The notes under the pieces are model-generated. The model did not search any database and was not told the origin of the DNA. It saw only the letters and a program-made list of their open reading frames with translations. The translations under genes and the position numbers were made by a program. A DNA stretch of 64,000 nucleotides from the NCBI GenBank assembly GCA_963781105.1, contig CAWAED010000019.1:120296-184295 (forward strand), in the 5' to 3' direction. The stretch is from Palsa-295 sp963781105 (GTDB lineage: Bacteria > Acidobacteriota > Terriglobia > Acidiferrales > UBA7541). Below are positions 8,064-17,476 of the stretch, in pieces (within the stretch, counting starts at the first letter, position 1; every line of letters starts with the position of its first letter).

Positions 8064-9197
8064 ATGAGCTGGCAAGACTACGTAACGCTGGGACGTTCAG
8101 GATTGCGCGTAAGCCCGCTTTCTTTGGGCACGATGACGTTTGGCACCGAGTGGGGCTGGGGCAGCGACGAAGCGCAGGCGCGGGAAATTTTTGACCGGTA
8201 CGTTGATCAGGGCGGAAACTTTGTGGACACCGCGAACTTGTATACCGGCGGCAAAAGCGAACAGATGGTGGGGAAGTTCATCGGCGACAAGAAACTGCGC
8301 GACCGGATCGTGCTGGCGACGAAGTTTACTTTCAACACAGAACAGGGAAATCCAAACTCGGGCGGCAATGGCCGGAGGAACATTTACCAGGCGCTGGATG
8401 CATCGTTGCGCAGATTGCAGACCGATTATATTGATCTCTACTGGCTGCACGCGTGGGACACGATCACTCCCGTGGAAGAGGTTGTTGCGACGCTGACGGA
8501 TCTGGTGCGCCACGGCAAGATTCGCTACTACGGCTTCTCGGACACGCCGGCATGGTACGTGGCGCGCGCGCAGACGCTGGCTGAAAAAGAAGGCAAGGAG
8601 CGGCTGATCGCGCTGCAACTCGAATATTCGCTCGTCGAACGCAACATCGAGCGCGAACATATTCCCGCCGCGCAGGAACTAGGGATCGGCGTGTTGCCTT
8701 GGAGTCCGCTGGCCGGCGGTTTTCTTACGGGCAAGTACAAGCGTGAAGGCGCTGAGTCTGGAAAAGGCGAAGGGCGGCTGGAGACGACTAAAGGCTCGGG
8801 TAATCCGGCGTTCAACAAATTCAGCGAGCGCAATTGGCGAATTCACGATGTGCTGATTAACGTGGCGAAGCAAATCAACAAGCCCGTCGCGCAGGTGGCG
8901 TTGAATTGGGTGATTACGCGGCCGGGAGTGACGTCCACGATCATTGGCGCTACGAAGATTTCGCAACTGAACGACAATTTGCAAGCCGCTGAATTCACGA
9001 TTCCCGCGGAGCTGCGCAAGCGGCTCGATGAGGTGAGCGCGCCTGAAGCGATTCATCCGTACGTCTTTTTCGGGCCGGACATCCAACCGATGGTGACCGG
9101 CGGTACGTCGGTGCGGAAATGGGAGCCGGCGCAGCTGTCTGGTGCCCCGGCGACCAGCCTCGCTGCTGCCAAGGCGCAAGCTGCGGGCGACAAGTAG
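8064..9197 (+). CDS. Aldo/keto reductase
   Basis: A 377-residue NADPH-dependent reductase of the AKR superfamily with a TIM-barrel pattern. The start at 8064 has GGGGAGG 8 nt upstream, and the longer open frame from 7992 lacks one. Visible elements are the opening LGRSGLRVSPLSLGTM, the catalytic Asp and Tyr in FVDTANLYTGGKSE, a Lys in ATKFTF, YIDLYWLHAWD, and the C-terminal cofactor site GATKISQLNDNLQA. Such proteins reduce carbonyls on small aldehydes or sugars, and the specific substrate is unknown. The next gene starts 17 nt downstream on the same strand. Confidence 0.93.
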   Translation: MSWQDYVTLGRSGLRVSPLSLGTMTFGTEWGWGSDEAQAREIFDRYVDQGGNFVDTANLYTGGKSEQMVGKFIGDKKLRDRIVLATKFTFNTEQGNPNSGGNGRRNIYQALDASLRRLQTDYIDLYWLHAWDTITPVEEVVATLTDLVRHGKIRYYGFSDTPAWYVARAQTLAEKEGKERLIALQLEYSLVERNIEREHIPAAQELGIGVLPWSPLAGGFLTGKYKREGAESGKGEGRLETTKGSGNPAFNKFSERNWRIHDVLINVAKQINKPVAQVALNWVITRPGVTSTIIGATKISQLNDNLQAAEFTIPAELRKRLDEVSAPEAIHPYVFFGPDIQPMVTGGTSVRKWEPAQLSGAPATSLAAAKAQAAGDK

Positions 9198-9214
9198 CCA
9201 GGGCCACGATCGCG

Positions 9215-10189
9215 ATGGCGTTTTACCACGGGCCGTTTTCCGACCACTTCAATGGCGAGCATTTTTACAATTCTCCGAACGGGATGCCGCACGGCGGCAG
9301 AAGCGTCGTTAAGTGGCTAACGAACCGCGAGCCCGGGCCGTGGCCGAAATGGATTGACGCCGCGCCCGGGCCTCCGCCGCCTGAGCGGGTGAGCGACGGC
9401 GGCCTGCGCGCGACGTTTGTGGGTCATTCGACCGTCTTGATTCAGATGGACGGCGTAAATATTCTTTGCGACCCGATCTGGTCGGACCGAGCGAGCCCGG
9501 TTTCGTTCGCCGGGCCGCGCCGGCATCGCGCTCCGGGCATTCGTTTCGAGCAACTTCCTCCGATTGACTTGGTGCTGCAGAGCCACGATCACTACGACCA
9601 TTTTGACGTGCCGACTTTGCGGCGAGTCGCGTCGCAATGGCGGCCAGGTTTTGGCGTGCCGTTGGGTGTGGCGCGGCGGCTGATTTCCAAGCGCATCGCG
9701 CAGCCGGAGCAAATCCGCGAACTGGATTGGTGGCAGTCCGCGGAAGCATTCGACAAGTTGCGTATCACCGCCGTTCCCGCGCGGCATTTTTCGGGACGCA
9801 GCTTGCGCGACCGCAATAAAACGCTCTGGTGCGGCTACGTAATCGAAGGGTATTCCGGCACCGTCTATTTTGCGGGCGACTCAGGTTACGGCGCGCATTT
9901 TCGCGCAATCGGCGCGCGCTTCGCGCAAATTCGTCTCGCGTTTTTGCCGATCGGCGCGTATCGGCCACAGTGGTTTATGGGGCCGGTGCACATTTCACCG
10001 GAAGATGCGGTGCGCGCGCACGAGGAAGTGGGCGCGGCTACGAGCGTTGCCATTCACTTTGGTACGTTTCACCTGGCGGATGACGGCCACGATGAGCCGG
10101 TAGATGAATTGAAACGCGCGCTGGACGCTCGCAAAACCGCGCACCGGTTTTGGGTACTCGATGCGGGAGAGGGAAGAGACATCCCCTGA
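9215..10189 (+). CDS. MBL-fold hydrolase, NAPE-PLD/UlaG-like
   Basis: A 324-residue metallo-beta-lactamase-fold protein. The dinuclear metal motif is SHDHYDH near residue 125, preceded by FVGHSTVLIQMDG and a DPIWSDRASPVSF segment characteristic of the NAPE-phospholipase-D-like branch, with later metal ligands in FAGDSGYG and AIHFGTFHLADD. Eukaryotic members release N-acylethanolamines, whereas the role of bacterial ones is mostly unproven. The ATG at 9215 fits this family's N-terminus. It lies 17 nt after the aldo/keto reductase, so the two may form an operon. Confidence 0.92.
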   Translation: MAFYHGPFSDHFNGEHFYNSPNGMPHGGRSVVKWLTNREPGPWPKWIDAAPGPPPPERVSDGGLRATFVGHSTVLIQMDGVNILCDPIWSDRASPVSFAGPRRHRAPGIRFEQLPPIDLVLQSHDHYDHFDVPTLRRVASQWRPGFGVPLGVARRLISKRIAQPEQIRELDWWQSAEAFDKLRITAVPARHFSGRSLRDRNKTLWCGYVIEGYSGTVYFAGDSGYGAHFRAIGARFAQIRLAFLPIGAYRPQWFMGPVHISPEDAVRAHEEVGAATSVAIHFGTFHLADDGHDEPVDELKRALDARKTAHRFWVLDAGEGRDIP

Positions 10190-10211
10190 TCCGGGGCGCG
10201 GTTGGCGAGCA

Positions 10212-10649
10212 CTATTTCGCGATGGTGTTTAACTTCACGTCCTTCATTTCTTCGATATTTTCTATGGTGATGGCGCGAGTTCCATTGCGTGTGTAGACCG
10301 TTCCGCTGACGCGCACGAATTTTCCGAGGAACGGCATCAGCTTTTCATTTTGGCTGGTGTCTGGCATGGCGGTGGACATTGGAGTGTAGATGTCGCCGCT
10401 CCGGGTCAGAATGATCAGCGGAGAGCCGCCCTTCGCGCACTCCTTGGCGCATTCGAGGTTGAACTCGGTGGCGCTCGCTTTGTGATTTTGAATCGGGCAG
10501 GCGATGTCGCGGACCAGGCCTTCGATGGTCGTTTTATATTCGGTTGGCTCTTCCTTAGCGTGGTCCTTGGCTTGGGCGCGTGTTACAGCTGCTGACGAGA
10601 GGGCGATGCCGAGGAAAAGAATTGTGCGGCAAGCTGCAGGCAATCTCAT
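10212..10649 (-). CDS. Secreted hypothetical protein with paired cysteines
   Basis: A 145-residue protein with a Sec signal peptide (RLPAACRTILFLGIALSS, cleavage near TRAQA). Mature residues hold an OB-like beta pattern: VRDIACPIQNH, CAKECAKGGSPL, LGKFVRVSGTVYTR. Three mature cysteines in short order could bind metal or form a disulphide in the periplasm. AGGGAG precedes the ATG. I do not recognise a named family. It is transcribed away from the ArsR-type regulator at 10787, with 137 nt between the starts. Confidence 0.75.
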   Translation of the reverse strand: MRLPAACRTILFLGIALSSAAVTRAQAKDHAKEEPTEYKTTIEGLVRDIACPIQNHKASATEFNLECAKECAKGGSPLIILTRSGDIYTPMSTAMPDTSQNEKLMPFLGKFVRVSGTVYTRNGTRAITIENIEEMKDVKLNTIAK

Positions 10650-10786
10650 TTGGAGTTTCTCCCTTTATCTATTGGATCTGCGCGATTTGTTCGGATTGAG
10701 GGCATCGCCTCGTCTGCCCGCGTGCGCGAAATTTCCAGATGAATCTAGCACTTGCTGGCGCGGCATAGTTCATCTAAGCTCAAACT

Positions 10787-11506
10787 ATGGAAGAAGCGAA
10801 TCAATTGGCCAAACTGAGCGCGCAGTTGGCCGATCCGGCGCGCGCCACGATGGTGGTGAGCTTGATGGATGGCACGGCGCGTCCCACCGGAGAGTTGCAG
10901 ATTGCGGCGAACGTTTCGCCGTCGTCGGCGAGCATGCATCTTTCGAAGCTGGTGAGTGCGCGAATCCTCACCGTGGTGAAACAGGGCAGGCTGAAGTATT
11001 ACCGGATCGCGACGGCGGCGGTGGCGCATGCGGTGGAAGCGCTTACGATCGTGGCTTCGCCGGGAACGGCGATGCAGAAGGCCGCGCGCTCGTCCTTGAA
11101 CCCGTTTGCGTTTGCGCGCACGTGCTACGACCATCTGGCGGGCAAACTGGGAGTGGTGGTGGTGACCGCGCTGCAAGGGGAGCAGTTCATTCGCGCGAAT
11201 GGAAATGGTTACGAAGTGACGGCGCGCGGCGCGGAGTGGTTAGGCGAGATGGGAATTGATTGCGATGAACTGGCGCATGGAAAACGCATGTTCGCGGCGC
11301 AGTGCCTGGATTTTACGGAGCGGCGTCACCATCTGGCCGGGGCGCTCGGCGCGGCATGGCTCGATCGCATGGTTGAGCTGGACTGGATTGTAAGGTCGCG
11401 AGTGCCGCGCGCGGTGCGCTTGACGAGCAAGGGAAAAACGGAGTTGAGCAAGCGGTTGCGGCTGAAGTTTACCGACAATCAGAACGTGAAGTACGACGCA
11501 AACTGA
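10787..11506 (+). CDS. ArsR-type winged-helix transcriptional regulator
   Basis: A 239-residue regulator. The N-terminal 90 residues are a winged helix with LADPARATMVVSLMDG, the recognition region SPSSASMHLSKLV and the wing KQGRLKYYRI. The extra C-terminal 140 residues contain GNGYEVTARG and DFTERRHHLAGALGAAW, a composition seen in the longer ArsR subfamily whose second domain carries Cys and His residues. ArsR members usually repress until a metal or small ligand binds. The target is unknown, but the divergent secreted Cys-containing gene at 10212 is an obvious candidate. Confidence 0.88.
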   Translation: MEEANQLAKLSAQLADPARATMVVSLMDGTARPTGELQIAANVSPSSASMHLSKLVSARILTVVKQGRLKYYRIATAAVAHAVEALTIVASPGTAMQKAARSSLNPFAFARTCYDHLAGKLGVVVVTALQGEQFIRANGNGYEVTARGAEWLGEMGIDCDELAHGKRMFAAQCLDFTERRHHLAGALGAAWLDRMVELDWIVRSRVPRAVRLTSKGKTELSKRLRLKFTDNQNVKYDAN

Positions 11507-11554
11507 ACACTAGAGTTGGCCTCTTAACTTTTCTAATTTCCCCGATTCTTATAT

Positions 11555-12208
11555 CTAAGCTCTTTCGATTAGAACTGCGTCAAAGACGAGTTCGAGCAGG
11601 CGCCGGATCTCTGCGTCCGATAGAGATTTCGGATCCACCAGATGCTCGAGAAAAAGTGTGTGCGAGAAGCCGCCCAGCGCCGTCGCAGCCGCGGCGCAGG
11701 AAACCGGGAGCGAGTGCGCCAGCGATTTCGCGACGCGCTGCAATAACTTGCCGCCGCATTCCGCCAGTCCCAGGCGGCGGGCGCGCAAACCAGCGGCAGC
11801 CTCGGGATGGCGCACGGCGAATAACTTGAATTCCAACGATAACAGGACCAGGCGGCGGTCCTTGGCATTCTGCACGTAATACTGGCGCAGGGTGCACAGA
11901 CGCTGCGCCGGATTCTGTCGCAGTCGGAGCAGGGCATTCACCTCTTCGATTCGCTGCGCGACCCATTGTTCGAGCAGCGCGAAGAAAATATCCTCCTTGC
12001 TGTCGAAATTTGCGTAGAACGCTCCCCGAGTGTAACCGGCCTCCGCAGCAATGTCCTCCAATCGAGTGGCCTCAAAGCCGTCACGCGCGAAAAGCTGTTC
12101 GGCGGCTTGCAGGAGTTTTCTGCGAGTGGCGGCGGTGCGCGCCTGTTGGCGCGAGCCAGTGGAGACGGCCGCGCGGGACGCTGGAGTGCGGTTGCTGATG
12201 GCTCTCAT
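11555..12208 (-). CDS. TetR-family repressor of the adjacent efflux pump
   Basis: A 217-residue TetR-family regulator. The DNA-binding domain spans roughly residues 25-70: ARTAATRRKLLQAAEQLFAR, then FEATRLEDIAAEAGYTRGAFYANFDSKE across the strand break, the typical recognition-helix pattern. The remaining helical domain is the ligand pocket and is not diagnostic. It is divergent from the DHA2 efflux gene, with a perfect 6-bp-arm palindrome in between. The expected role is repression of the pump and of itself until a toxic ligand binds. Confidence 0.92.
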   Translation of the reverse strand: MRAISNRTPASRAAVSTGSRQQARTAATRRKLLQAAEQLFARDGFEATRLEDIAAEAGYTRGAFYANFDSKEDIFFALLEQWVAQRIEEVNALLRLRQNPAQRLCTLRQYYVQNAKDRRLVLLSLEFKLFAVRHPEAAAGLRARRLGLAECGGKLLQRVAKSLAHSLPVSCAAAATALGGFSHTLFLEHLVDPKSLSDAEIRRLLELVFDAVLIERA

Positions 12209-12237
12209 CGCTTGCTTAATACTACACTCCTGACCGC

Positions 12238-12268
12238 TTTACAAGATACATACACGCATGTATATAAT
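12238..12268 (+). promoter_or_regulatory. Promoter for the DHA2 pump with embedded operator
   Basis: TTTACA (12238-12243) and a perfect TATAAT (12263-12268) are separated by 19 bp, slightly longer than ideal. The spacer holds the palindrome ATACAT-N6-ATGTAT at 12246-12263, close to the half-sites of AcrR-like TetR repressors. An operator between -35 and -10 fits direct repression by the divergently encoded TetR protein. Confidence 0.65.
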
Positions 12269-12303
12269 ACTAGCCATCACCTCGTACGAAGTGGGATCAC
12301 CAC

Positions 12304-13902
12304 GTGGCCACCGCCGAACTCACACTCGATGCTGCTTTGTGGCGCCCGCGCCACAATCCGTGGCTCATTGCGGTGACGGTAACCCTGGCGACGTTTATGG
12401 AGGTGCTCGATACCTCCATCGCTAATGTGGCTTTGCCGCATATCGCCGGCACGCTGGGTGCTAGCTCCGACGAATCCACTTGGGTGCTCACCAGCTACCT
12501 GGTTTCCAACGCCATCATTCTTCCGATCAGCGCGTGGCTGGCCACACGGCTGGGGCGCAAACGTTTTTACATGTCTTGCGTCGCGCTCTTCGCCGGGAGC
12601 AGTTTTTTGTGCGGACTGGCGCCGAGCCTGGGGATGCTGATCCTGTTTCGCGTGCTGCAAGGAGCGGGCGGCGGGGGATTACAGCCGAGCGAGCAGGCTA
12701 TTCTTGCGGATACGTTTGCGCCATCAAAGCGTGGGATGGCATTCGCCGTATATGGAATGGCAGTGGTGGTGGCGCCGGCGATAGGTCCGACGCTCGGTGG
12801 ATGGATCACGGACAACTACAGCTGGCGCTGGATTTTTTATATCAACGTGCCCATCAGCTTGATTTCGCTGTATCTCACGCATCGCCTGGTGGAGGACCCT
12901 CCGTATTTGCAGCAAGAGAGGGTGCGCCGCAAGGGCATCAACGTGGATTACATCGGCCTGGGATTGGTGGCTCTAGGCATTGGGGCGTTGCAGATCGTTC
13001 TGGATAAGGGGCAGGAGGCGGATTGGTTTTCATCGCATTGGATCACGGCGATGCTGGCCGTTGCGATTGTGCTGCTGGTGACTTGGGTGATCTGGGAGTG
13101 GCGTCACGAGCACCCGATCGTGGAATTGAAGTTGCTGAAGAAGCGAAATTTTGCCACTGCGATGTTTTTCATGTTCGTGCTGGGCATCGTTTTGTACGGA
13201 ACGACCGTTTTGATTCCGCAGTTTTTGCAATTGGAGCTTGGCTATTCGGCGGTGAGCGCAGGAGAGGCTTTGGCCGGCGGCGGCTTCATGATGATGCTGA
13301 TGATGCCGATTTCGGGAATGCTGGTATCGAAGATGGACCAGCGGGTGCTGATGTCTGTGGGATTCGCGACCACCGCGGCAGCGCTCTACTACATGGCCAC
13401 GCACATGACGCTGGGAATAGACTTCCAGACCGCGTCGATGTTGCGCGTTTATCAGGTGATGGGGTTGGCATTTATTTTCGTGCCTTCCAATACCCTTTCC
13501 TATGTGGACGTGCCGCCGGAGAAGAACAATCAGATTTCCAGCATGATCAGCTTCATACGAAACATTGGAGGCAGCATTGGAATCGCGCTGATCAGCACTT
13601 TCATCACGCGCTCGACGCAAGAGCGGCAGACCTATTTATCGGGACACATGAACATGGGAAATTCCACGTTTCGCCAGATGCTGGACGGACTTGTGGCGAC
13701 ACTGCGCAGTCAAGGGTTGAGTCCTGCGGAAGCGATGCGCCAAGCCTACGCGCGGATGGCTGCGCTTCTGCAAACGCAAGCCGCGACGCTGGCGTACACG
13801 GATGTCGTGTCCGGAATGGCCTTGATCGTGGCGTGTCTGGTGCCGCTGTGTTTCATCATGAAGCGCCCTCCTAAGGATTTGGCAGCGCCTCCGATGCATT
13901 AG
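12304..13902 (+). CDS. DHA2-family (EmrB/QacA-type) drug efflux transporter
   Basis: A 532-residue proton-coupled exporter of the 14-helix DHA2 branch of the major facilitator superfamily, in the inner membrane. Motif signs are DTSIANVALPHIAG in helix 1, the motif-A loop ATRLGRKRFYM, the antiporter motif C in helix 5 (GMAVVVAPAIGPTLGGWI) and WRWIFYINVPIS. It starts at GTG 12304 without a strong ribosome-binding site. The N-terminus fits EmrB. No membrane-fusion partner is adjacent. Regulation is by the divergent TetR protein. Confidence 0.93.
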   Translation: MATAELTLDAALWRPRHNPWLIAVTVTLATFMEVLDTSIANVALPHIAGTLGASSDESTWVLTSYLVSNAIILPISAWLATRLGRKRFYMSCVALFAGSSFLCGLAPSLGMLILFRVLQGAGGGGLQPSEQAILADTFAPSKRGMAFAVYGMAVVVAPAIGPTLGGWITDNYSWRWIFYINVPISLISLYLTHRLVEDPPYLQQERVRRKGINVDYIGLGLVALGIGALQIVLDKGQEADWFSSHWITAMLAVAIVLLVTWVIWEWRHEHPIVELKLLKKRNFATAMFFMFVLGIVLYGTTVLIPQFLQLELGYSAVSAGEALAGGGFMMMLMMPISGMLVSKMDQRVLMSVGFATTAAALYYMATHMTLGIDFQTASMLRVYQVMGLAFIFVPSNTLSYVDVPPEKNNQISSMISFIRNIGGSIGIALISTFITRSTQERQTYLSGHMNMGNSTFRQMLDGLVATLRSQGLSPAEAMRQAYARMAALLQTQAATLAYTDVVSGMALIVACLVPLCFIMKRPPKDLAAPPMH

Positions 13903-13937
13903 AAGATCACCGTCACGACTTTTTCCTTTGGGTCAGG

Positions 13938-14495
13938 TCAATGCTTGACGGGCTCGTCTGTTGGATAGGTGATTTGCTTACCTCGGACGCGTGCGAACGG
14001 CGTGAGAGTATGCGGCTGGGCGCGTGAAGCGTTCATGATGTCTTCCACGGGAACGCCGCGGACGATTAGCGCGTCGGCGACCAACGAGCGGTGGCAGCGC
14101 CACGGCACTGCTTCGGCGCACATCAGCGCGGATGGTTTTGTTGTAGCGAGTGTCAGTGCGCATTCGAGCCCTTCCTGAAATTCCGGAGTCTGCATGTAGT
14201 CAGCGAAGCCGCGGAAGCTAGCGTTGTGCCAGCCGAGATTCTTCGAGTCAGCTCTGGCGTGGCGCAGGCCGCCCAGTTTTTTCAAGTGCACGTAGGCAAT
14301 CTTGGCTTTGCGCAGAGATGGGCCCAGCGTCTCGCGATTGAATTGAGGATTGTGGCGGGAGCGCGGGATGGTGCGAATGTCTATCACGCGTTGGACGCCG
14401 TGCGCTTTGAGCAGATCGATGAATTCTTCTAAAGGCCGCGTGGAATGGCCGACGGTGAAAATTGTTGCCTTCGCATGTTTGCGGCGGGCGGGCAT
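13938..14495 (-). CDS. DUF488 family protein
   Basis: A 185-residue DUF488 protein of unknown biochemical role. The family pattern is intact: FTVGHSTRPLEEFIDLL, VQRVIDIRTIPRSRHNPQFN, YVHLKKLGGLRH, and the C-terminal Cys-containing CAEAVPWRCHRSLVAD. The CxE and CHR residues look like a conserved active or metal site. It is convergent with the DHA2 pump (35 nt between stops) and is followed on the opposite strand by a HAD hydrolase starting at 14668. Confidence 0.92.
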   Translation of the reverse strand: MPARRKHAKATIFTVGHSTRPLEEFIDLLKAHGVQRVIDIRTIPRSRHNPQFNRETLGPSLRKAKIAYVHLKKLGGLRHARADSKNLGWHNASFRGFADYMQTPEFQEGLECALTLATTKPSALMCAEAVPWRCHRSLVADALIVRGVPVEDIMNASRAQPHTLTPFARVRGKQITYPTDEPVKH

Positions 14496-14667
14496 CGTGG
14501 ATCACTCAGTGCGCCAAGGCTACGATTATATGCCGAGCACGCGGGTACAAACGCAAAAGTGGCATGCGGCAAAATTCATTTCGGCTCGCACGCATATCCG
14601 GCGATAATGGACGCGCCGGTGCGGCGAGATATTACGGGTCGGCGACGAATCGCGGTTCGAGGGCGTG

Positions 14668-15288
14668 ATGGCAAAATTGAACGCGTTGTTTTGGGACAAT
14701 GGGGGAGTGTTTCTGACCAACGGTTGGGATCGCAATTCGCGGCGGGCCGCGGTTGAAAAATTCCAGCTGGAATGGACTGATTTCGAGGACCGTCACGAAT
14801 TGATGCTGAATGCTTTCGAGACGGGCCGCGCTACGCTCGACGAATATTTGCGCCGGACGATTTTTTACAAGCCCCGGACGTTTACTCCCGAGGACTTCGA
14901 GAAATTCATGTTCGAGCAGTCGCAGCCGTACGCCGAGCCGCTGGAATTCCTGGGTAAAATGGCGCAGACGCGCGCGTACATGATGGCTTCACTGAATAAT
15001 GAATCGCGTGAAATCAATGAATACCGGATACACAAATTTCATTTGCGGGATTATTTTCAGGCATTTTTCAGTTCGTGTTATCTGGGAGTGCGGAAGCCGG
15101 AAGAGCAAATATACCGGCTAGCGCTGGAAATCGCGCAGCGCGAGCCGGAAGAAACCGTGCTGATTGACGACCGGGGATTGAATCTGGAATGCGCCCGGGA
15201 AATTGGAATGCACGGAATTCAATTTCAAAATGTTGGCCAACTGCGAGCGGAACTGGCACAGCTGGGAATCAGTGCCGACGCCCATTGA
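14668..15288 (+). CDS. HAD-superfamily hydrolase
   Basis: A 206-residue haloacid-dehalogenase-like hydrolase, probably a small-molecule phosphatase. The nucleophile motif is LFWDNGGVF near the N-terminus. Motif II is in MMASLNNES, motif III Lys in GVRKPEEQIY and the acidic motif IV is LIDDRGLNLECA. The helical cap lies between residues 20 and 90. The ATG at 14668 follows GAG-rich sequence, and a GTG three bases earlier is equally open. Substrate unknown. It precedes pgl by 57 nt on the same strand. Confidence 0.88.
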   Translation: MAKLNALFWDNGGVFLTNGWDRNSRRAAVEKFQLEWTDFEDRHELMLNAFETGRATLDEYLRRTIFYKPRTFTPEDFEKFMFEQSQPYAEPLEFLGKMAQTRAYMMASLNNESREINEYRIHKFHLRDYFQAFFSSCYLGVRKPEEQIYRLALEIAQREPEETVLIDDRGLNLECAREIGMHGIQFQNVGQLRAELAQLGISADAH

Positions 15289-15345
15289 AACCTTAACGCA
15301 GACCTTGCAGGCAGAAAGCCGCTGAGCTAGCCAAGACTAATTCCC

Positions 15346-16074
15346 ATGAAACTCGATACTCGCATATTTCCGGACATTGACGCCCTGAGCCGCGGGACGC
15401 TCGAAGAAGTGCTGTGCAATCTTAAAGAGGCGGTCGCGCAACGAGGGCGATTTGCGATTGCTCTTTCGGGGGGCCATACCCCGGCGAAGATGTATGCGCT
15501 GTGGGGCGCTCCGGGAAAATATCGTGACGAAACCCCCTGGGACCGCGTTCATATGTTTTGGGGAGACGAGCGCTACGTGCCGGCGGACGATCCGCTGAGC
15601 AACTATCGAATGACGCGCGAGGCGCTACTGGCTCACGTGCCGATTCCGGCGGCGAATGTGCATCCGGCGCCGACCAGCCTGCCGACGCCTGAAAAGGCGG
15701 TGGAAGCATATGACGCGCAGCTACGCGGTTTCTTTGGCGCGGCCGAGCCGGCGTTTGACGTGACGCTACTGGGCCTTGGGCCGGAGGGCCACTGCGCTTC
15801 ATTATTTCCGGGGTCCCCTGCGCTGGAAGAAAAACAGCGCTGGGTGGTTGCGGTACAGGTGGCGGCCAAGCCGCCGAACCGGTTGACGTTAACGCTGCCG
15901 GTATTGAATCGCAGTCGAAACGTTTATTTCCTGGTGGCGGGAAAGGATAAGCGCGAAATCCTTGCGGCCCTGCGGTCCGAGCCCGATTCGCGGCCTAGCC
16001 AATATCCGGCGGGCAGGATCCGTCCGGCGGACGGGCGCGTGCTTTGGATGCTCGATCAAGCCGCCGCCGATTGA
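15346..16074 (+). CDS. pgl: 6-phosphogluconolactonase
   Basis: Hydrolyses 6-phosphogluconolactone to 6-phosphogluconate, the second step of the oxidative pentose phosphate pathway. The 242-residue protein matches the DevB/SOL-type family in length. Diagnostic stretches are ALSGGHTPAKMY, FWGDERYVPADDPLSNYRM, and LLGLGPEGHCASLFPGSPAL with the conserved Gly-rich and His residues. No zwf or gnd gene is adjacent; a HAD hydrolase lies upstream and an RND efflux operon downstream. Confidence 0.95.
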   Translation: MKLDTRIFPDIDALSRGTLEEVLCNLKEAVAQRGRFAIALSGGHTPAKMYALWGAPGKYRDETPWDRVHMFWGDERYVPADDPLSNYRMTREALLAHVPIPAANVHPAPTSLPTPEKAVEAYDAQLRGFFGAAEPAFDVTLLGLGPEGHCASLFPGSPALEEKQRWVVAVQVAAKPPNRLTLTLPVLNRSRNVYFLVAGKDKREILAALRSEPDSRPSQYPAGRIRPADGRVLWMLDQAAAD

Positions 16075-16246
16075 CCGTAACTGCTTTTTTTCCTGATGCC
16101 TTCTGCGGGGTGGCACGTCTAACGTAAGACCAGAGCGAGGTACCCAAGATGTTCGTCGAGGCGCGCCAAAACGGCCTGATTTCAGTGAGAAATTTCGGGT
16201 GCCCGCGCGCGGAAGGCTGTAAAATAGGTTGAATTGCAGGCTGCGA

Positions 16247-16260
16247 GTTAACCGTTAACC
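16247..16260. repeat. Tandem GTTAACC repeat upstream of the RND operon
   Basis: Two perfect adjacent GTTAACC copies lie 74 nt before the adaptor start. They also contain the palindrome GTTAAC twice, so they could be a regulator-binding site, but nothing else supports that. Confidence 0.3.
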
Positions 16261-16333
16261 GGATCGCCGGCGACACGCAGTTTAAGCCCTTACGCCGACG
16301 AGCCGAATCAAGTCGAGACGACCTACACGAATC

Positions 16334-17467
16334 ATGATGCGACGACCTACGAAGAGGACATCTGTACCTGCCGCAGCGCCGATTGCCTTGCTGGCAATGT
16401 CGCTGGTTCTTTCCGCCTGCACCACCCGGACTGCGGAGACCGCGCCCAATCTTGCCGTGCCGGTGACGGTGGCGAAGGCTGAACAGAAGACCGTGCCGAT
16501 CAACCTGACCGCTATTGGGACGGCGGAAGCGTATTCGACCGTTTCGATCAAGAGCCAGGTGAACGCGATTCTCAACGAGGTCCATTTCAAACAGGGCGAT
16601 TTCGTGAAGAAGGGCGATCTGCTTTTCACACTGGATGCGCGGCCGTTTCAATCGTCGCTCGCACAAGCACAGGCAAATCTTGCGCGCGACAAGGCGCAGG
16701 AAGAATTGAATCAAGTGCAAGCCACCCGGTACCAGAAGTTGTACGCCGCGGGAGTGGCGCCGAAAGAGCAGTACGACCAGATGCGGGCCAACGCCGACGC
16801 TCAAGACGCGCTGGTGCACGCAGATGAGGCGGCGGAGGAATCCGCTAAGTTGCAACTGCAATACTGCACGATCTATTCGCCGGTGGATGGACGGACGGGC
16901 GCGCTGCAGGTTTATCCGGGAAACCTGGTGAAAGAGAATGACGTGCCGGTGCTGGTGGTGATCAACGAGATTTCGCCGATCTTTGTGGATTTTTCCGTGC
17001 CCGAGCAGTATCTGGGCGTGGTGAAGAAATATATGTCCGGCGGTCGCTTGCAGATTCAGTCCACGCCTTACGGCGATACAGTACCGGAGACGGGCTACCT
17101 CACGTTTGTGGACAACAATGTGGACAACACCACCGGAACGATCAAGCTGAAGGGCACGTTTCCCAATGGCGACCGCAGGCTGTGGCCCGGACAATTTTCT
17201 ACTGTGTCGTTGCGGCTGGCCGAAGAGGAAAAGGCGATCGTAGTTCCTTCGCAGGCCGTGCAGACCGGCGCTTCGGGCGATTTTATTTTCGTTGTGAAGT
17301 CTGACGACACTGCGGAATCGCGTCCAGTGAAAGTGGCGCGGCAGATTGACGGAGAGTCGGTGATTTCGAGCGGGATCGCGCCAGGCGATACCGTTGTGAC
17401 GGACGGGCAGCTGCGGCTGATACCTGGCATCAAGGTACAAGTGAAGAAGAGCAGCCAAGGCAGTTAG
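16334..17467 (+). CDS. RND efflux periplasmic adaptor (membrane fusion protein)
   Basis: A 377-residue MdtA/AcrA-type adaptor that links an inner-membrane RND pump to an outer-membrane channel. The N-terminus has a lipoprotein signal with lipobox LSAC near residue 29, so it is probably lipid-anchored. The lipoyl halves (GDFVKKGDLLFTLD and GRTGALQVYPGNLV), a coiled-coil hairpin about residues 115-175, and the beta-barrel region TVDNTTGTIKLKGTFPN (partly seen as VDNTTGTIKLKG) follow in order. The RND gene begins 10 nt downstream. No TolC-like gene is in the window. Confidence 0.94.
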   Translation: MMRRPTKRTSVPAAAPIALLAMSLVLSACTTRTAETAPNLAVPVTVAKAEQKTVPINLTAIGTAEAYSTVSIKSQVNAILNEVHFKQGDFVKKGDLLFTLDARPFQSSLAQAQANLARDKAQEELNQVQATRYQKLYAAGVAPKEQYDQMRANADAQDALVHADEAAEESAKLQLQYCTIYSPVDGRTGALQVYPGNLVKENDVPVLVVINEISPIFVDFSVPEQYLGVVKKYMSGGRLQIQSTPYGDTVPETGYLTFVDNNVDNTTGTIKLKGTFPNGDRRLWPGQFSTVSLRLAEEEKAIVVPSQAVQTGASGDFIFVVKSDDTAESRPVKVARQIDGESVISSGIAPGDTVVTDGQLRLIPGIKVQVKKSSQGS

Positions 17468-17476
17468 AGAATTGCA

